DNA of 64,000 nucleotides from Pedobacter schmidteae (GTDB lineage Bacteria; Bacteroidota; Bacteroidia; Sphingobacteriales; Sphingobacteriaceae): the NCBI RefSeq assembly GCF_900564155.1, contig NZ_LS999839.1:1671097-1735096 (forward strand). Reading direction: 5' to 3'. The first letter of the stretch is position 1, and every line of letters starts with the position of its first letter. This document shows, piece by piece, positions 25,490 through 34,668 of this stretch. Below the pieces are notes generated by a model. It saw only the letters and a list, made by a program, of their open reading frames with translations. It was not told the DNA's origin and did no database searches. The position numbers and the translations under genes are program-made.

Positions 25490-26569
25490 ATGCAGATTCT
25501 CTTAGGCGTAATTTTTCATTTTATCGGTGGTTTTGCTTCCGGTAGTTTTTATATCCCTTTCAAAAAAGTAAAAAGCTGGTCCTGGGAAACTTATTGGATT
25601 GTGGGCGGATTGTTCTCCTGGCTGATTGTACCTCCATTGGCCGCCTGGCTAACCATTCCCGGCTTTATGGATATCATTGTGCAGACGGATGGTAAAATAT
25701 TATTGCTGACCTATTTCTTTGGTTTGTTGTGGGGTATAGGGGGCTTAACCTATGGCCTGGGTGTACGTTATCTGGGTATATCCCTGGGTAGTACCATTAT
25801 ATTGGGCCTGTGTTCTGTATTTGGAGCCTTAATCCCTTCTCTTTATTATGATTTTAACCCGACAACGGGTAAAGACAGTTTGTCAGATATGGCTGCAAGT
25901 CATTGGGGGCAAATGGTATTGCTCGGTTTGCTGGTTTGTGTGATCGGGATTGTAGTATGTGGTTTGGCCGGAAGCATGAAAGAAAAAGACCTGGTGGCTT
26001 CGGGGAAAGCGGATCCATCCAATAAAGAATATAAATTAGGTATCGGGCTGATCGTATCAATCGTTTCGGGGGTGTTAAGTGCCTGTTTTGCCTTTGGTAT
26101 TGACGCGGGAAAAGATATGGCGCAGCATGCCAATGAAGCCTGGAAGGCTATAAATCCTGGTCAGGGTGAATTTCTGTTTCAGAACAATGTAACCTATGTG
26201 GTGATTTTATGGGGTGGCTTGACTACCAATTTGTTCTGGTGTATGCTGCTCAATTCCCGTAACAAGACATTTGGTGATTATACCGATAAAAAAGCGCCAC
26301 TGCTTAAAAACTATATCTTCTCGGCTTTGGCAGGAACCACCTGGTTCTTACAGTTCTTCTTTTATGGAATGGGCGAAAGTAAACTGGGCAATGGGGCCAG
26401 CGGATGGATTTTGCACATGGCCTGTATCATTCTGGTGGCCAATGGCTGGGGGATTTTCTTTAAGGAATGGAGTGGCGTGAGAAAAAAGACCTTTGGAACC
26501 GTCGTTGTGGGGATCGTAACCCTGATTTTATCCATACTCATTGTAGGCTATGGAAATTCAATTAAGTAA
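25490..26569 (+). CDS. rhaT: L-rhamnose/proton symporter
   Basis: From ATG 25490 (MQILLGVIFHFIGGFASGSF) the protein has 359 residues and about ten membrane helices. The opening GGFASGSFYIPFKKVKSWSWE and the GLLWGIGGLTYGLGVRYLG segment match the RhaT family, which imports L-rhamnose with a proton (or sodium) across the inner membrane. The frame extends 13 codons upstream without family resemblance. It is the first gene of the rhamnose operon, and the next gene starts 22 bp after its stop. Confidence 0.95.
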   Translation: MQILLGVIFHFIGGFASGSFYIPFKKVKSWSWETYWIVGGLFSWLIVPPLAAWLTIPGFMDIIVQTDGKILLLTYFFGLLWGIGGLTYGLGVRYLGISLGSTIILGLCSVFGALIPSLYYDFNPTTGKDSLSDMAASHWGQMVLLGLLVCVIGIVVCGLAGSMKEKDLVASGKADPSNKEYKLGIGLIVSIVSGVLSACFAFGIDAGKDMAQHANEAWKAINPGQGEFLFQNNVTYVVILWGGLTTNLFWCMLLNSRNKTFGDYTDKKAPLLKNYIFSALAGTTWFLQFFFYGMGESKLGNGASGWILHMACIILVANGWGIFFKEWSGVRKKTFGTVVVGIVTLILSILIVGYGNSIK

Positions 26570-26591
26570 AACCATTAATCTAAATACTGTT

Positions 26592-28712
26592 ATGAGTACT
26601 CGAACAACTGATTTTAAACATGTAAGCTACCTGTGGGATGATGCAAAGGCTGCTGAAATGGCCGGCGACGAAGTTGCACTGTTGATCTACCGTTCAAATT
26701 TATTAGGTGCAGACTTGCGCCTGACCAATTATGGAGGTGGTAATACTTCCTGTAAGGCTTTGGCCAAAGATCCGCTAACGGGCGAAGAGAAAGAGGTGAT
26801 GTGGGTAAAAGGCTCTGGTGGCGATCTGGGCACATTAAAGAAAAGCGGACTGGCTGCTTTATATGTAGACAGGTTGCGTAACCTGAAAAGTGTTTACCGT
26901 GGACTGGCATACGAAGATGAAATGGTGGAATTGTTTAACCATTGTATTTATGACCTGGCCAGTAAGGCTCCTTCTATTGATACTCCTTTACATGGCTTTT
27001 TGCCTTTTAAACATATAGACCATCTGCATCCTGATGCTGCAATTGCTATTGCTGCAGCCAAAGATGGTGAACGCATTACCAAAGAGTTGTTTAATGGAAC
27101 TATTGGTTGGGTGCCATGGCAAAAACCAGGTTTTGAGTTGGGTCTGATGCTGCGCAAATGTCTGGACGAAAACCCTGGTATCAGAGGGATTATGCTGGGC
27201 TCTCATGGTTTGTTTACCTGGGGCGACACGGCTTATGAAAGTTATATGAACACCCTGGAGGTAATTGAACGATGTGCAGCCTATCTGGAAGAAAACTACG
27301 GTAAAAAAGGACCTGTGTTTGGTGGACAGAAAGTAGTGAGCGCTGAGCCGGCGCAACGTGCCTTGCAAGCTGCTGCAATTGCACCGGTGTTGCGTGGCTT
27401 CTGCTCGAGCGAAAGGCACATGATTGGTCATTTTACAGATGATGCCCGGGTTTTGGAGTTTATCAATTCGAACGACCTGGATAGGCTGGCTCCATTAGGT
27501 ACCAGTTGCCCCGATCATTTTTTAAGAACCAAAATCAGCCCACTGGTATTGCGGCTGGATGCGAATGAAGATTTGAGTGATTTAGCTGCTTTAAAAGAAA
27601 GACTGGCTCCGGAATTTGCCGCTTATCGTAAAATGTATGCCGAGTATTATGATTCCTGCAAACATGACAACAGTCCGGCTATACGTGATGCCAATCCGGT
27701 GATCATTTTATATCCCGGAATAGGTATGTTCTCGTTCTCAAAAGACAAGCAAACGGCTAGGGTCGCTGCAGAATTCTATACCAATGCCATTAATGTGATG
27801 AAAGGTGCCGAGGCCATTTCTGAGTACACTTCTTTACCGAGACAGGAAGCGTTTAACATTGAATATTGGCTTTTGGAAGAAGCAAAGCTGCAGCGTATGC
27901 CTAAGCCGAAAGCACTGTCGGGAAAAATAGCTTTGATTACCGGAAGCGCAGGTGGAATTGGAAAGGCTATTGCTAAAAAGTTTGTGGAAGAAGGTGCCGT
28001 AGTGGTGCTGAACGACATGAATGCAGAGCGTTTGGAAGGCGCTGGCGAAGAATTTAAAAATAAGTATGACAAAGACAGCTATGCTACAGCGGTAATGAAT
28101 GTAACCAGCGCTGCAGATATTACTGCGGCATTTGATGTGGCGGCATTGGCTTTTGGCGGTGTAGATATCATTGTAAACAATGCCGGACTGTCGATTTCAA
28201 AAACGATAGCCGATCATACCGAAAAAGATTGGGACCTGCTGTATGATGTATTGGTGAAGGGTCAGTTTTTTATAACCCAGGCTGCTGCTGCAGTGATGAA
28301 AAAGCAGGGTATTGGAGGAGACGTATTGAATATTGTCAGTAAAAATGCACTGGTTAGCGGGCCAAATAATGCTGGTTATGGTAGTGCAAAGGCGGCGCAG
28401 CTACATCTGAGCAGGCTAAATGCCGCAGAGCTAGGTGCAGATGGTATTCGTGTAAATGTGGTTAACCCGGATGCAGTGATCAGCGATAGCAATATCTGGG
28501 CCGGTGGATGGGCCGAAGGGCGCGCAAAAGCCTACGGAATTACCGTGGCAGAGTTGCCTGCTTATTATGCAAAGCGTACCTTGCTGAATCAAATTATTTT
28601 GCCGGATGACATTGCTAATGCCTGCTTCGCTTTTGTAGGTGGGTTGTTGAATAAGTCGACCGGTAATGTGTTGAATGTAGATGGTGGCGTTGCTACTGCA
28701 TTTGTTCGTTAA
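26592..28712 (+). CDS. Bifunctional L-rhamnulose-1-phosphate aldolase / L-lactaldehyde dehydrogenase (RhaEW type)
   Basis: I take ATG 26592 (MSTRTTDFKHVSYLWDDAKA), giving 706 residues; an ATG at 26550 would overlap rhaT. Residues 1 to about 430 are a class II aldolase domain: LTNYGGGNTSCK, HGFLPFKHIDHLHPDAA with zinc-binding histidines, and GSHGLFTWG. From about 440 a short-chain dehydrogenase follows, with TGSAGGIG for NAD binding, NNAG, and the active-site YGSAK near 595. This fusion splits rhamnulose-1-phosphate into DHAP and L-lactaldehyde and oxidises the aldehyde to L-lactate. It is known from rhamnose clusters of several phyla and replaces separate RhaD and AldA. It is cytoplasmic. Confidence 0.95.
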   Translation: MSTRTTDFKHVSYLWDDAKAAEMAGDEVALLIYRSNLLGADLRLTNYGGGNTSCKALAKDPLTGEEKEVMWVKGSGGDLGTLKKSGLAALYVDRLRNLKSVYRGLAYEDEMVELFNHCIYDLASKAPSIDTPLHGFLPFKHIDHLHPDAAIAIAAAKDGERITKELFNGTIGWVPWQKPGFELGLMLRKCLDENPGIRGIMLGSHGLFTWGDTAYESYMNTLEVIERCAAYLEENYGKKGPVFGGQKVVSAEPAQRALQAAAIAPVLRGFCSSERHMIGHFTDDARVLEFINSNDLDRLAPLGTSCPDHFLRTKISPLVLRLDANEDLSDLAALKERLAPEFAAYRKMYAEYYDSCKHDNSPAIRDANPVIILYPGIGMFSFSKDKQTARVAAEFYTNAINVMKGAEAISEYTSLPRQEAFNIEYWLLEEAKLQRMPKPKALSGKIALITGSAGGIGKAIAKKFVEEGAVVVLNDMNAERLEGAGEEFKNKYDKDSYATAVMNVTSAADITAAFDVAALAFGGVDIIVNNAGLSISKTIADHTEKDWDLLYDVLVKGQFFITQAAAAVMKKQGIGGDVLNIVSKNALVSGPNNAGYGSAKAAQLHLSRLNAAELGADGIRVNVVNPDAVISDSNIWAGGWAEGRAKAYGITVAELPAYYAKRTLLNQIILPDDIANACFAFVGGLLNKSTGNVLNVDGGVATAFVR

Positions 28713-28750
28713 AAAATAGAAATAATAGGCAAACTGTATCATTAATACGG

Positions 28751-28882
28751 TCGTCATTCTGAATTTATTTCAATCTGGCACCAATTATTCAGAAACATGA
28801 TTAAGAGGAGGGCTGAAATAAACGGCGCAGCCCTCTTGAAGACAAGATTCAATAGACGCTGCTGAAAAATTCAGAATGACGA
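28751..28882. repeat. Intergenic palindromic repeat, copy A (132 bp)
   Basis: The ends TCGTCATTCTGAATT (28751-28765) and AATTCAGAATGACGA (28868-28882) are perfect 15-bp inverted repeats. Inside, GAGGGCTG (28808-28815) and CAGCCCTC (28828-28835) form a second 8-bp stem. About 55 bp of its right half closely match copy B at 31660-31737. It fills most of the gap between the aldolase/dehydrogenase gene and rhaI. There is no coding potential, so it is best read as a REP- or MITE-like non-coding element. Confidence 0.85.
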
Positions 28883-28901
28883 TAACCAAAATATAAACAA
28901 A

Positions 28902-30176
28902 ATGAAATTAGAGAACTATCAGATAGAAGCCCATAATAATGAACTTTTGCCAAAACATCAGCGTAAACTGGCGGTGGTTGCGGATGAGGTTTCGAATGCA
29001 GAGGCGATTGTACAAAAACTGATTGATTTCCAGATTGGTATTCCAAGTTGGGCTTTAGGGACTGGAGGAACACGTTTTGGACGTTTTTCTTCGGGCGGTG
29101 AACCTCGTAACATTGAAGAAAAAATTGAAGATATAGGCTTGTTGCATAAGCTGAATGCCGCAAGTGGGGCCATTTCTTTGCATATTCCATGGGATACTGC
29201 CGACAATGTTCCAGCTATTAAAGCGTTGGTTGCGCAACACGGTTTGACATTTGATGCCATGAACTCGAATACTTTTCAGGATCAAACGGGACAGGCGCAC
29301 AGTTATAAATTTGGTTCTTTGCAGCATGTGGATAAGGCGGTAAGGAAACAAGCTATCGATCATAATATCGAAGTTATTCGCCAAGGTGTGGAATTGGGCT
29401 CTAAAGCCCTTACGGTATGGTTGGCTGATGGATCTTGCTTTCCAGGCCAGTTGAATTTTAGAAAGGCTTTCCAGAATACTTTAGAGAGCTTGCAGGAAAT
29501 ATACGCTGCCTTGCCGGCCGACTGGAAGGTATTTGTAGAATATAAAGCTTTTGAACCTAATTTTTACTCGACAACGGTAGGCGATTGGGGACAGTCGTTG
29601 TTGTATGCCAATAAGTTAGGTCCTAAAGCCTTTACGTTGGTCGATCTGGGCCATCACTTGCCTAATGCCAATATCGAGCAGATTGTTTCGCTGCTACTGA
29701 TGGAAGGTAAGCTGGGTGGCTTCCATTTCAACGATTCAAAATACGGGGATGATGATTTAACTGCTGGAAGTATGAAGCCTTATCAGTTGTTCCTGATTTT
29801 TAATGAACTGGTAGAAGGAATGGATGCACGTGGTATGAACCACAGAGAAGATCTGGCTTGGATGATTGATGCTTCGCACAATGTGAAAGACCCGCTGGAG
29901 GATTTATTACAATCTGTAGAGGCGATTATGCTGGCTTATGCGCAGGCTTTGTCGGTAGACCGCAAAGCTTTGCAGCAGGCTCAGGAAGAAAATGATGTGG
30001 TGCGTGCGCAGGAGATTTTACAACAGGCTTTTCGTACAGATTTGCGTCCCCTGGTAGCGGAAGCACGTTTGCGTGCAGGCGCAGCTTTGGCACCGCTTCA
30101 GTTATTTAGGTCAAGCAATGTGAGAGCAGAATTGATCAAAAGCCGTGGCTTAAAAACCGTAGCAACCGGATTGTAA
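28902..30176 (+). CDS. rhaI: L-rhamnose isomerase, RhaI type
   Basis: The 424-residue protein fits the Pseudomonas-type L-rhamnose isomerase family, which is unrelated in detail to E. coli RhaA. Visible features are the barrel start IGIPSWALGTGGTRFGRF, the SLHIPWD strand, KALTVWLADGSCFPGQ, FVEYKAFEPNFYSTTVGDWG, TLVDLGHHLPNANIEQI and GGFHFNDSKYGDDDL, which supply the two-metal site residues. It converts L-rhamnose to L-rhamnulose in the cytoplasm; relatives also accept other aldoses. The kinase gene follows after 3 bp, so the two are co-translated. Confidence 0.95.
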   Translation: MKLENYQIEAHNNELLPKHQRKLAVVADEVSNAEAIVQKLIDFQIGIPSWALGTGGTRFGRFSSGGEPRNIEEKIEDIGLLHKLNAASGAISLHIPWDTADNVPAIKALVAQHGLTFDAMNSNTFQDQTGQAHSYKFGSLQHVDKAVRKQAIDHNIEVIRQGVELGSKALTVWLADGSCFPGQLNFRKAFQNTLESLQEIYAALPADWKVFVEYKAFEPNFYSTTVGDWGQSLLYANKLGPKAFTLVDLGHHLPNANIEQIVSLLLMEGKLGGFHFNDSKYGDDDLTAGSMKPYQLFLIFNELVEGMDARGMNHREDLAWMIDASHNVKDPLEDLLQSVEAIMLAYAQALSVDRKALQQAQEENDVVRAQEILQQAFRTDLRPLVAEARLRAGAALAPLQLFRSSNVRAELIKSRGLKTVATGL

Positions 30177-30179
30177 TTA

Positions 30180-31583
30180 ATGGGATTAAATATGAAGCCA
30201 ACTCCTGTAATAGCGGTATTTGATGTGGGGAAAACAAATAAAAAACTGTTTCTTTTTGATGAGCAGTATAAAATTGTTTTTGAAAGATCGGCCAGGTTCC
30301 TGGAGACAGTAGATGAAGATGGCGATCCTTGTGAAAACCTGGAGAGTCTGCGGTTATCTATTTTTGATTCCCTTAGGGAGGTATTTAAAAATCCGGCCTT
30401 CGAGATTAAAGCGATTAATTTTGCGACCTACGGAGCAAGTTTTGTGTACATTGATGAGGATGGTAAGCCGCTGGCTCCATTATATAATTATCTGAAGGAA
30501 TATCCGGAGGCCTTGAAAAAACAGTTTTACGATACGTACGGTGGAGCAGAGGTATTTTCTAACTTGACTGCATCGCCGGTATTGGGCAGTTTGAATTCGG
30601 GTATGCAGTTGTACCGCATCAAACACGAAAAGCCGGAGTTGTTTGCGGAGATGAAATATGCTTTGCATTTGCCTCAGTACCTGAGTTATCTGATTTCCGG
30701 GGATGCCTATTCTGATATTACCAGTATAGGTTGCCATACCAATTTATGGGATTTCAGCAAAAATGATTACCATGAATGGGTGCGAAAGGAGGGGGTAATA
30801 GATAAGTTGGCGCCTATAGTGCCGTCCGATAGTGTAATTCCGGCTGCCTTTCCGGGTAATAACTATGCTGTGGGACCGGGTTTTCACGACAGTTCGGCCG
30901 CATTGGTGCCTTACCTGGTCAATTTTCATGAGCCTTTTATGCTATTGTCTACCGGCACCTGGTGTATCAGTTTAAACCCATTTAATGCTACACCGCTGAC
31001 TGCTGATGAATTGGAAAATGATTGTTTGTGTTACCTGCAATACGAAGGGAAACCGGTTAAGGCTTCGCGGTTATTTGCCGGATATGAACACGAGCAGCAG
31101 GTAAAACGCATTGCAGCCCATTATGGTACAGATGTGATTGCCTATCGATCGGTGGCTTTTGATCCAAAACTGGTTGAAAAGATTCAGCTGATGGATAAAG
31201 AAGGTGAATTTGCAGAGGACAGGAATAAGGGGCTAAAAGAGTCGCCTTTTGGGAGACGCAACCTGGACGATTACGATTCGGATGTCCTGGCTTATCACCA
31301 GCTAATTTTTGATCTCGTGAACCAGCAATTCATTTCGACCAGTCGGGTGCTTAAGGGAACCCAGGTAAAACGAATATTTGTGGATGGTGGTTTTAGTAAA
31401 AATACGATATTTATGAATTTGCTGGCTGCTGTTTTTCCTGAATTGGAAGTGTTTGCTGCTTATATGGCACAAGCAACGGCTGTTGGTGCGGCGCTGGCCA
31501 TCCACAAGTCCTGGAATACCAAGCCATTGCCAAATGATATTATTGAGTTAAAATATTACGCTGCGGGGAAGGTTTTGTACTAA
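30180..31583 (+). CDS. rhaB: FGGY-family carbohydrate kinase, probable L-rhamnulokinase
   Basis: The 467-residue protein has the FGGY N-terminal nucleotide fold (VIAVFDVGKTNKKLFLFDEQ), a second-domain motif LLSTGTWCISLNPFN and the C-terminal RIFVDGGFSKNTIFMNLLAA with ATAVGAAL. It phosphorylates L-rhamnulose at C1 with ATP, which links RhaI to the aldolase. Assignment to rhamnulose rather than another ketose rests on its place directly behind rhaI. An ATG 12 bp further in is also a possible start. Confidence 0.91.
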   Translation: MGLNMKPTPVIAVFDVGKTNKKLFLFDEQYKIVFERSARFLETVDEDGDPCENLESLRLSIFDSLREVFKNPAFEIKAINFATYGASFVYIDEDGKPLAPLYNYLKEYPEALKKQFYDTYGGAEVFSNLTASPVLGSLNSGMQLYRIKHEKPELFAEMKYALHLPQYLSYLISGDAYSDITSIGCHTNLWDFSKNDYHEWVRKEGVIDKLAPIVPSDSVIPAAFPGNNYAVGPGFHDSSAALVPYLVNFHEPFMLLSTGTWCISLNPFNATPLTADELENDCLCYLQYEGKPVKASRLFAGYEHEQQVKRIAAHYGTDVIAYRSVAFDPKLVEKIQLMDKEGEFAEDRNKGLKESPFGRRNLDDYDSDVLAYHQLIFDLVNQQFISTSRVLKGTQVKRIFVDGGFSKNTIFMNLLAAVFPELEVFAAYMAQATAVGAALAIHKSWNTKPLPNDIIELKYYAAGKVLY

Positions 31584-31659
31584 ATTAGTACTACATTAAG
31601 TTTTTAACACAATGCGCTGTATCTTTTAGTCGATTACATCGGCCTTCTGCTTCAGGCCT

Positions 31660-31737
31660 TCGTCATCCTGAAGTAAACGGCATAGCCCTCTTGAAGACAA
31701 GATTCAAGAGAGGCTACTGAAAAATTCAGGATGACGA
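31660..31737. repeat. Intergenic palindromic repeat, copy B (78 bp)
   Basis: The ends TCGTCATCCTGAA (31660-31672) and TTCAGGATGACGA (31725-31737) are perfect 13-bp inverted repeats. The interior shares TAAACGGC, AGCCCTCTTGAAGACAAG and CTGAAAAATTCAG with copy A, in the same order, but lacks about 55 bp of A's left part. It sits 76 bp behind the kinase stop. In the rest of this gap a GTGCTA/TAGCAC dyad (31761-31766, 31785-31790) is visible, too short to call. Confidence 0.85.
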
Positions 31738-31802
31738 CCTTGCGAATAATGCAAACCATTGTGCTAAAATTTATAACAAACCCCTAGCACGTAATAGTAT
31801 AA

Positions 31803-32834
31803 ATGAAGCCTGTGAATTTTTTTGAATACATTTATGTCGACGAATATTCGTCGACGCCAAAGTACCTGCAGCTAACCAATTCCATTTTGAGCGCTATTGA
31901 ATCGGGTAAGATTCTAAAGGATGACTTGTTACCTTCGATCAATGAATTGAGTTTTGAGTTGGACATCTCCAGGGATACTGCGGAGAAGGGGTACAAATAC
32001 CTGAAAAAAATTGGTGTGGTGGGTTCGGTACCCGGTAAGGGGTATTACATCATCAGTACCGATTTTAGACGTACGTTAAAAATATTCCTGCTTTTTAATA
32101 AGCTGAGTGCCCATAAAAAGATCATTTACGATGCCTTTATCAAAGCGCTTGGAGAGCATGTTGCGGTTGATTTTTATATCTATAATAACGATTTTAACCT
32201 CTTTAAGAAACTCCTGTCCAACAAAAAAGAAGCCTATTCTCATTATGTGATCATTCCTCATTTTATGGAAGGTCATGATTTGGTGCATGAGGTGATTAAC
32301 CAGATCCCAACGGAAAAGTTGGTGATATTGGACAAGTTGGTGCCAGGGGTGGTTGGCGAATATGCGGCAGTATACGAAAACTTTGAGAATGATATTTACA
32401 ATGCCCTTGACCAGGCCAGGGAACAATTGAGTAAATACCATACCATTAAAATCATTATGCCCAAACGGAGTTATTATCCTATGGAGATTTTAAAGGGTTT
32501 TTACCGCTTTTGTCAGCAATACGCTTTTACGCCGAAAGTAATCAATCAAATTCTGACCGAGGAAATCGGAGAGGGGGAGGTCTACATCAATCTGATGGAG
32601 GATGATCTGGTTACCCTGATTGAGCGGATTATCAACATGAAGCTGAGGCTGGGCAAAGATGTAGGGGTAATTTCCTACAATGAAACGCCTTTGAAAAAGA
32701 TCATTTTAAACGGCATCACTACCATCTCGACCGATTTCAGGAAAATGGGTGAGATGGCGGCGAAGTCGATTATTGAGGATTCCAAGAGGCATGTGGAAGT
32801 GCCGTTTCATTTGACTTTAAGGGCCTCATTGTAA
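31803..32834 (+). CDS. GntR-type transcriptional regulator with sugar-binding-like domain
   Basis: The 343-residue protein has an N-terminal GntR winged helix (TPKYLQLTNSILSAIESGKI at 18-37, then LPSINELSFELDISRDTAEK and GVVGSVPGKGYYI to about residue 83). The rest looks like a periplasmic-binding-protein/LacI-type effector domain (VAVDFYIYNNDFNLF, ending ITTISTDFRKMGEMAAKSII). In Bacteroidota, regulators of this shape control sugar operons. Being last in the rhamnose cluster, it most likely senses L-rhamnose or rhamnulose. A perfect 20-bp palindrome lies within its first 20 codons and may be an operator. Confidence 0.92.
   Translation: MKPVNFFEYIYVDEYSSTPKYLQLTNSILSAIESGKILKDDLLPSINELSFELDISRDTAEKGYKYLKKIGVVGSVPGKGYYIISTDFRRTLKIFLLFNKLSAHKKIIYDAFIKALGEHVAVDFYIYNNDFNLFKKLLSNKKEAYSHYVIIPHFMEGHDLVHEVINQIPTEKLVILDKLVPGVVGEYAAVYENFENDIYNALDQAREQLSKYHTIKIIMPKRSYYPMEILKGFYRFCQQYAFTPKVINQILTEEIGEGEVYINLMEDDLVTLIERIINMKLRLGKDVGVISYNETPLKKIILNGITTISTDFRKMGEMAAKSIIEDSKRHVEVPFHLTLRASL
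31836..31855. promoter_or_regulatory. 20-bp perfect palindrome inside the GntR gene start
   Basis: GTCGACGAATATTCGTCGAC at codons 12-18 of the regulator is its own exact reverse complement. A symmetric site this long at the 5' end of a regulator gene could serve autoregulation, but the same bases also encode a plausible conserved leader, so chance is possible. No second copy was seen before rhaT. Confidence 0.35.
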
Positions 32835-32895
32835 TAGAAGTTTTTGAGATCATGCCGTCGTTAAAGAAAAACGGAACACACAGCTCAATGAACTA

Positions 32896-34656
32896 TCAAT
32901 CGTTAATTATTTTAAACTCTGTCCTTCTGTTTAGCTGGTGTTCTTTTTCGGTGCATTTTACGCCATTCGGGCAGTGGTTCAGTAATAGCGTTTCTCCATA
33001 TCCCCGGGCCTCTATCCTGGCTTTATCTATTCCTCGTGAAATGATATACTTAACAGCAGATTCGGCCCTTTTTTGCGACAATGTGAAGTTGTAAGCATCG
33101 TTTCCTCTGCTATCCGTATGTGAACCCAGCTCAATCCAAATCTTTGAATTGTCTTTCATGATCTGCACAAGTTTTTCCAGTTCCACCGCAGCATCAGCCC
33201 TGATATTCCATTTATTAAAATCATAATAGATGTTTTCCAGCCTGATGGGCTTATTGTTTTCATTTGGTGAATCGGGTATGCTCTTTTTAGCAACTACCGG
33301 ATCTGTCTGCTCTTTTACAAGGGCAATGGGCTTATCAGTTATTTTAGGCTCCAGACTATATATATCATCTCCTCCTTTTCCGCCAAAACGATTGGAAGAA
33401 AAATAGGATATCCCGGTATTTGCGTCAATATTGAACGCAAAATCATCCTGGGGGGAATTGACCGGGAATCCTAAATTTTCGATCTGATTTTGTCCGAAGG
33501 CTTTTTTATACAGCCTGAAAATATCGAGGCTACCCATTCCTGTCCTGCCATCGGTAGAAAAGTAAAACTCATTTGTTTCAGTCATAAACGGGGAGCGTTC
33601 ATTTCCTGCAGAGTTTACCTCACGAAAATTAACGGCATCTCCCCATTCACCCGCCTCATTTTTTTTTACGTAGTAAATGTCTGTTCCACCCAGGCCACCT
33701 GGCATGTCTGAAACAAAATAAAGTCTGTTCCCGTCATTGGAAATAAAAGGGTCTCCAACGGAATACGCGTTTACCTTATTATACTTAAAAGGGACTGCTT
33801 CTTCCCATTTTCCTTCAGATTTTTTGCTACTGTAAATCTCTACGTTAATGTTAGTAATATTGTTCGTGCTTTTGAGCAATTTTTCCGGGATCCGGGTCAA
33901 AGCAAAATATATGTTGTTCCCATCGGCGGTAAAACTTGCCGGTCCGATGTGGTAGTTGGTCTTTACGTTAACCGGAAAAACCTGTATGCTGTCGTTCTCT
34001 TGTTTGCTGTAAAGCTTGAGATATGCGTTTCCAGTCCAGCCATAAACTTTCCTGTCGGGAAATTTCGTGCCATCGAATTTTAAAAATGGGGTTTTGATTT
34101 GTTTATTTCCGCTTGGGTTTTCCCTGTCGGAAGCGAATACCAATGTGTTCTGATAAATTGTACTGCCCCAATCTGATTGCGGCCCGTTTACAGGACTAAG
34201 GTTATTGACCTGAACCTGCTTAGGGTTGTTCATCCATTTTATTGCAGAGTCGCAGGATGCCAGCAAATCGTTTTTTACATTCGGGGAGGTTGTATTTTTT
34301 TTGCTGAAGTAATTTAAGTACTGGGCTTTGGCCTCATTAAATTTTGCGTTTTGCTGTAGTGCCATTGCATAGTTCAGGGTATTTTCGGTATTACTTCCTG
34401 GCAGGTTTACAGCAGTCGCATACCAGCTTTCTGCAGCCTGGTAGTCATTTTTGAAGCGGTACGCTTCAGCCAAACGCTGGGCGGTATGTGCTGTTGCTTT
34501 CTTTTTATAAGCCTGCAGGTATAAAGTTATTGCCTTGTTATAATTAAACAGCTCAAATTGTTGATCAGCTTCCTTTGAAAGGTATTGTGCCCTTGCAAGG
34601 CCAAGGTGCAACAGCAATACGGAAATGGTCAATATTAGCGGTAGGGTTCTCTTCAT
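32896..34656 (-). CDS. OmpA-family outer-membrane protein with TPR and propeller-like repeats
   Basis: The 586-residue protein has a signal peptide (MKRTLPLILTISVLLLHLGL, cleavage near ARAQ), TPR-like helices at about 25-150 (LFNYNKAITLYLQAYKKKA), a PD40/WD40-like beta-propeller at about 165-440 (repeated YFVSDMPGGLGGTDIYYV-type strands) and a C-terminal OmpA peptidoglycan-binding domain (IELGSHTDSRGNDAYNFTLS, LSQKRAESAVKYIISRGI). Proteins of this build are encoded beside PorP/SprF genes in T9SS organisms and are thought to anchor the secreted giant protein or its channel to the cell wall. It starts 12 bp after its upstream partner. Confidence 0.94.
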   Translation of the reverse strand: MKRTLPLILTISVLLLHLGLARAQYLSKEADQQFELFNYNKAITLYLQAYKKKATAHTAQRLAEAYRFKNDYQAAESWYATAVNLPGSNTENTLNYAMALQQNAKFNEAKAQYLNYFSKKNTTSPNVKNDLLASCDSAIKWMNNPKQVQVNNLSPVNGPQSDWGSTIYQNTLVFASDRENPSGNKQIKTPFLKFDGTKFPDRKVYGWTGNAYLKLYSKQENDSIQVFPVNVKTNYHIGPASFTADGNNIYFALTRIPEKLLKSTNNITNINVEIYSSKKSEGKWEEAVPFKYNKVNAYSVGDPFISNDGNRLYFVSDMPGGLGGTDIYYVKKNEAGEWGDAVNFREVNSAGNERSPFMTETNEFYFSTDGRTGMGSLDIFRLYKKAFGQNQIENLGFPVNSPQDDFAFNIDANTGISYFSSNRFGGKGGDDIYSLEPKITDKPIALVKEQTDPVVAKKSIPDSPNENNKPIRLENIYYDFNKWNIRADAAVELEKLVQIMKDNSKIWIELGSHTDSRGNDAYNFTLSQKRAESAVKYIISRGIDKARIEARGYGETLLLNHCPNGVKCTEKEHQLNRRTEFKIIND

Positions 34657-34668
34657 TTCTTTATGTTT

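Noticed and set aside
32852..33094. Plus-strand open frame of 80 codons at the OmpA-family gene's 3' end
   Set aside because: Mostly antisense to the conserved OmpA domain; no recognisable protein features.
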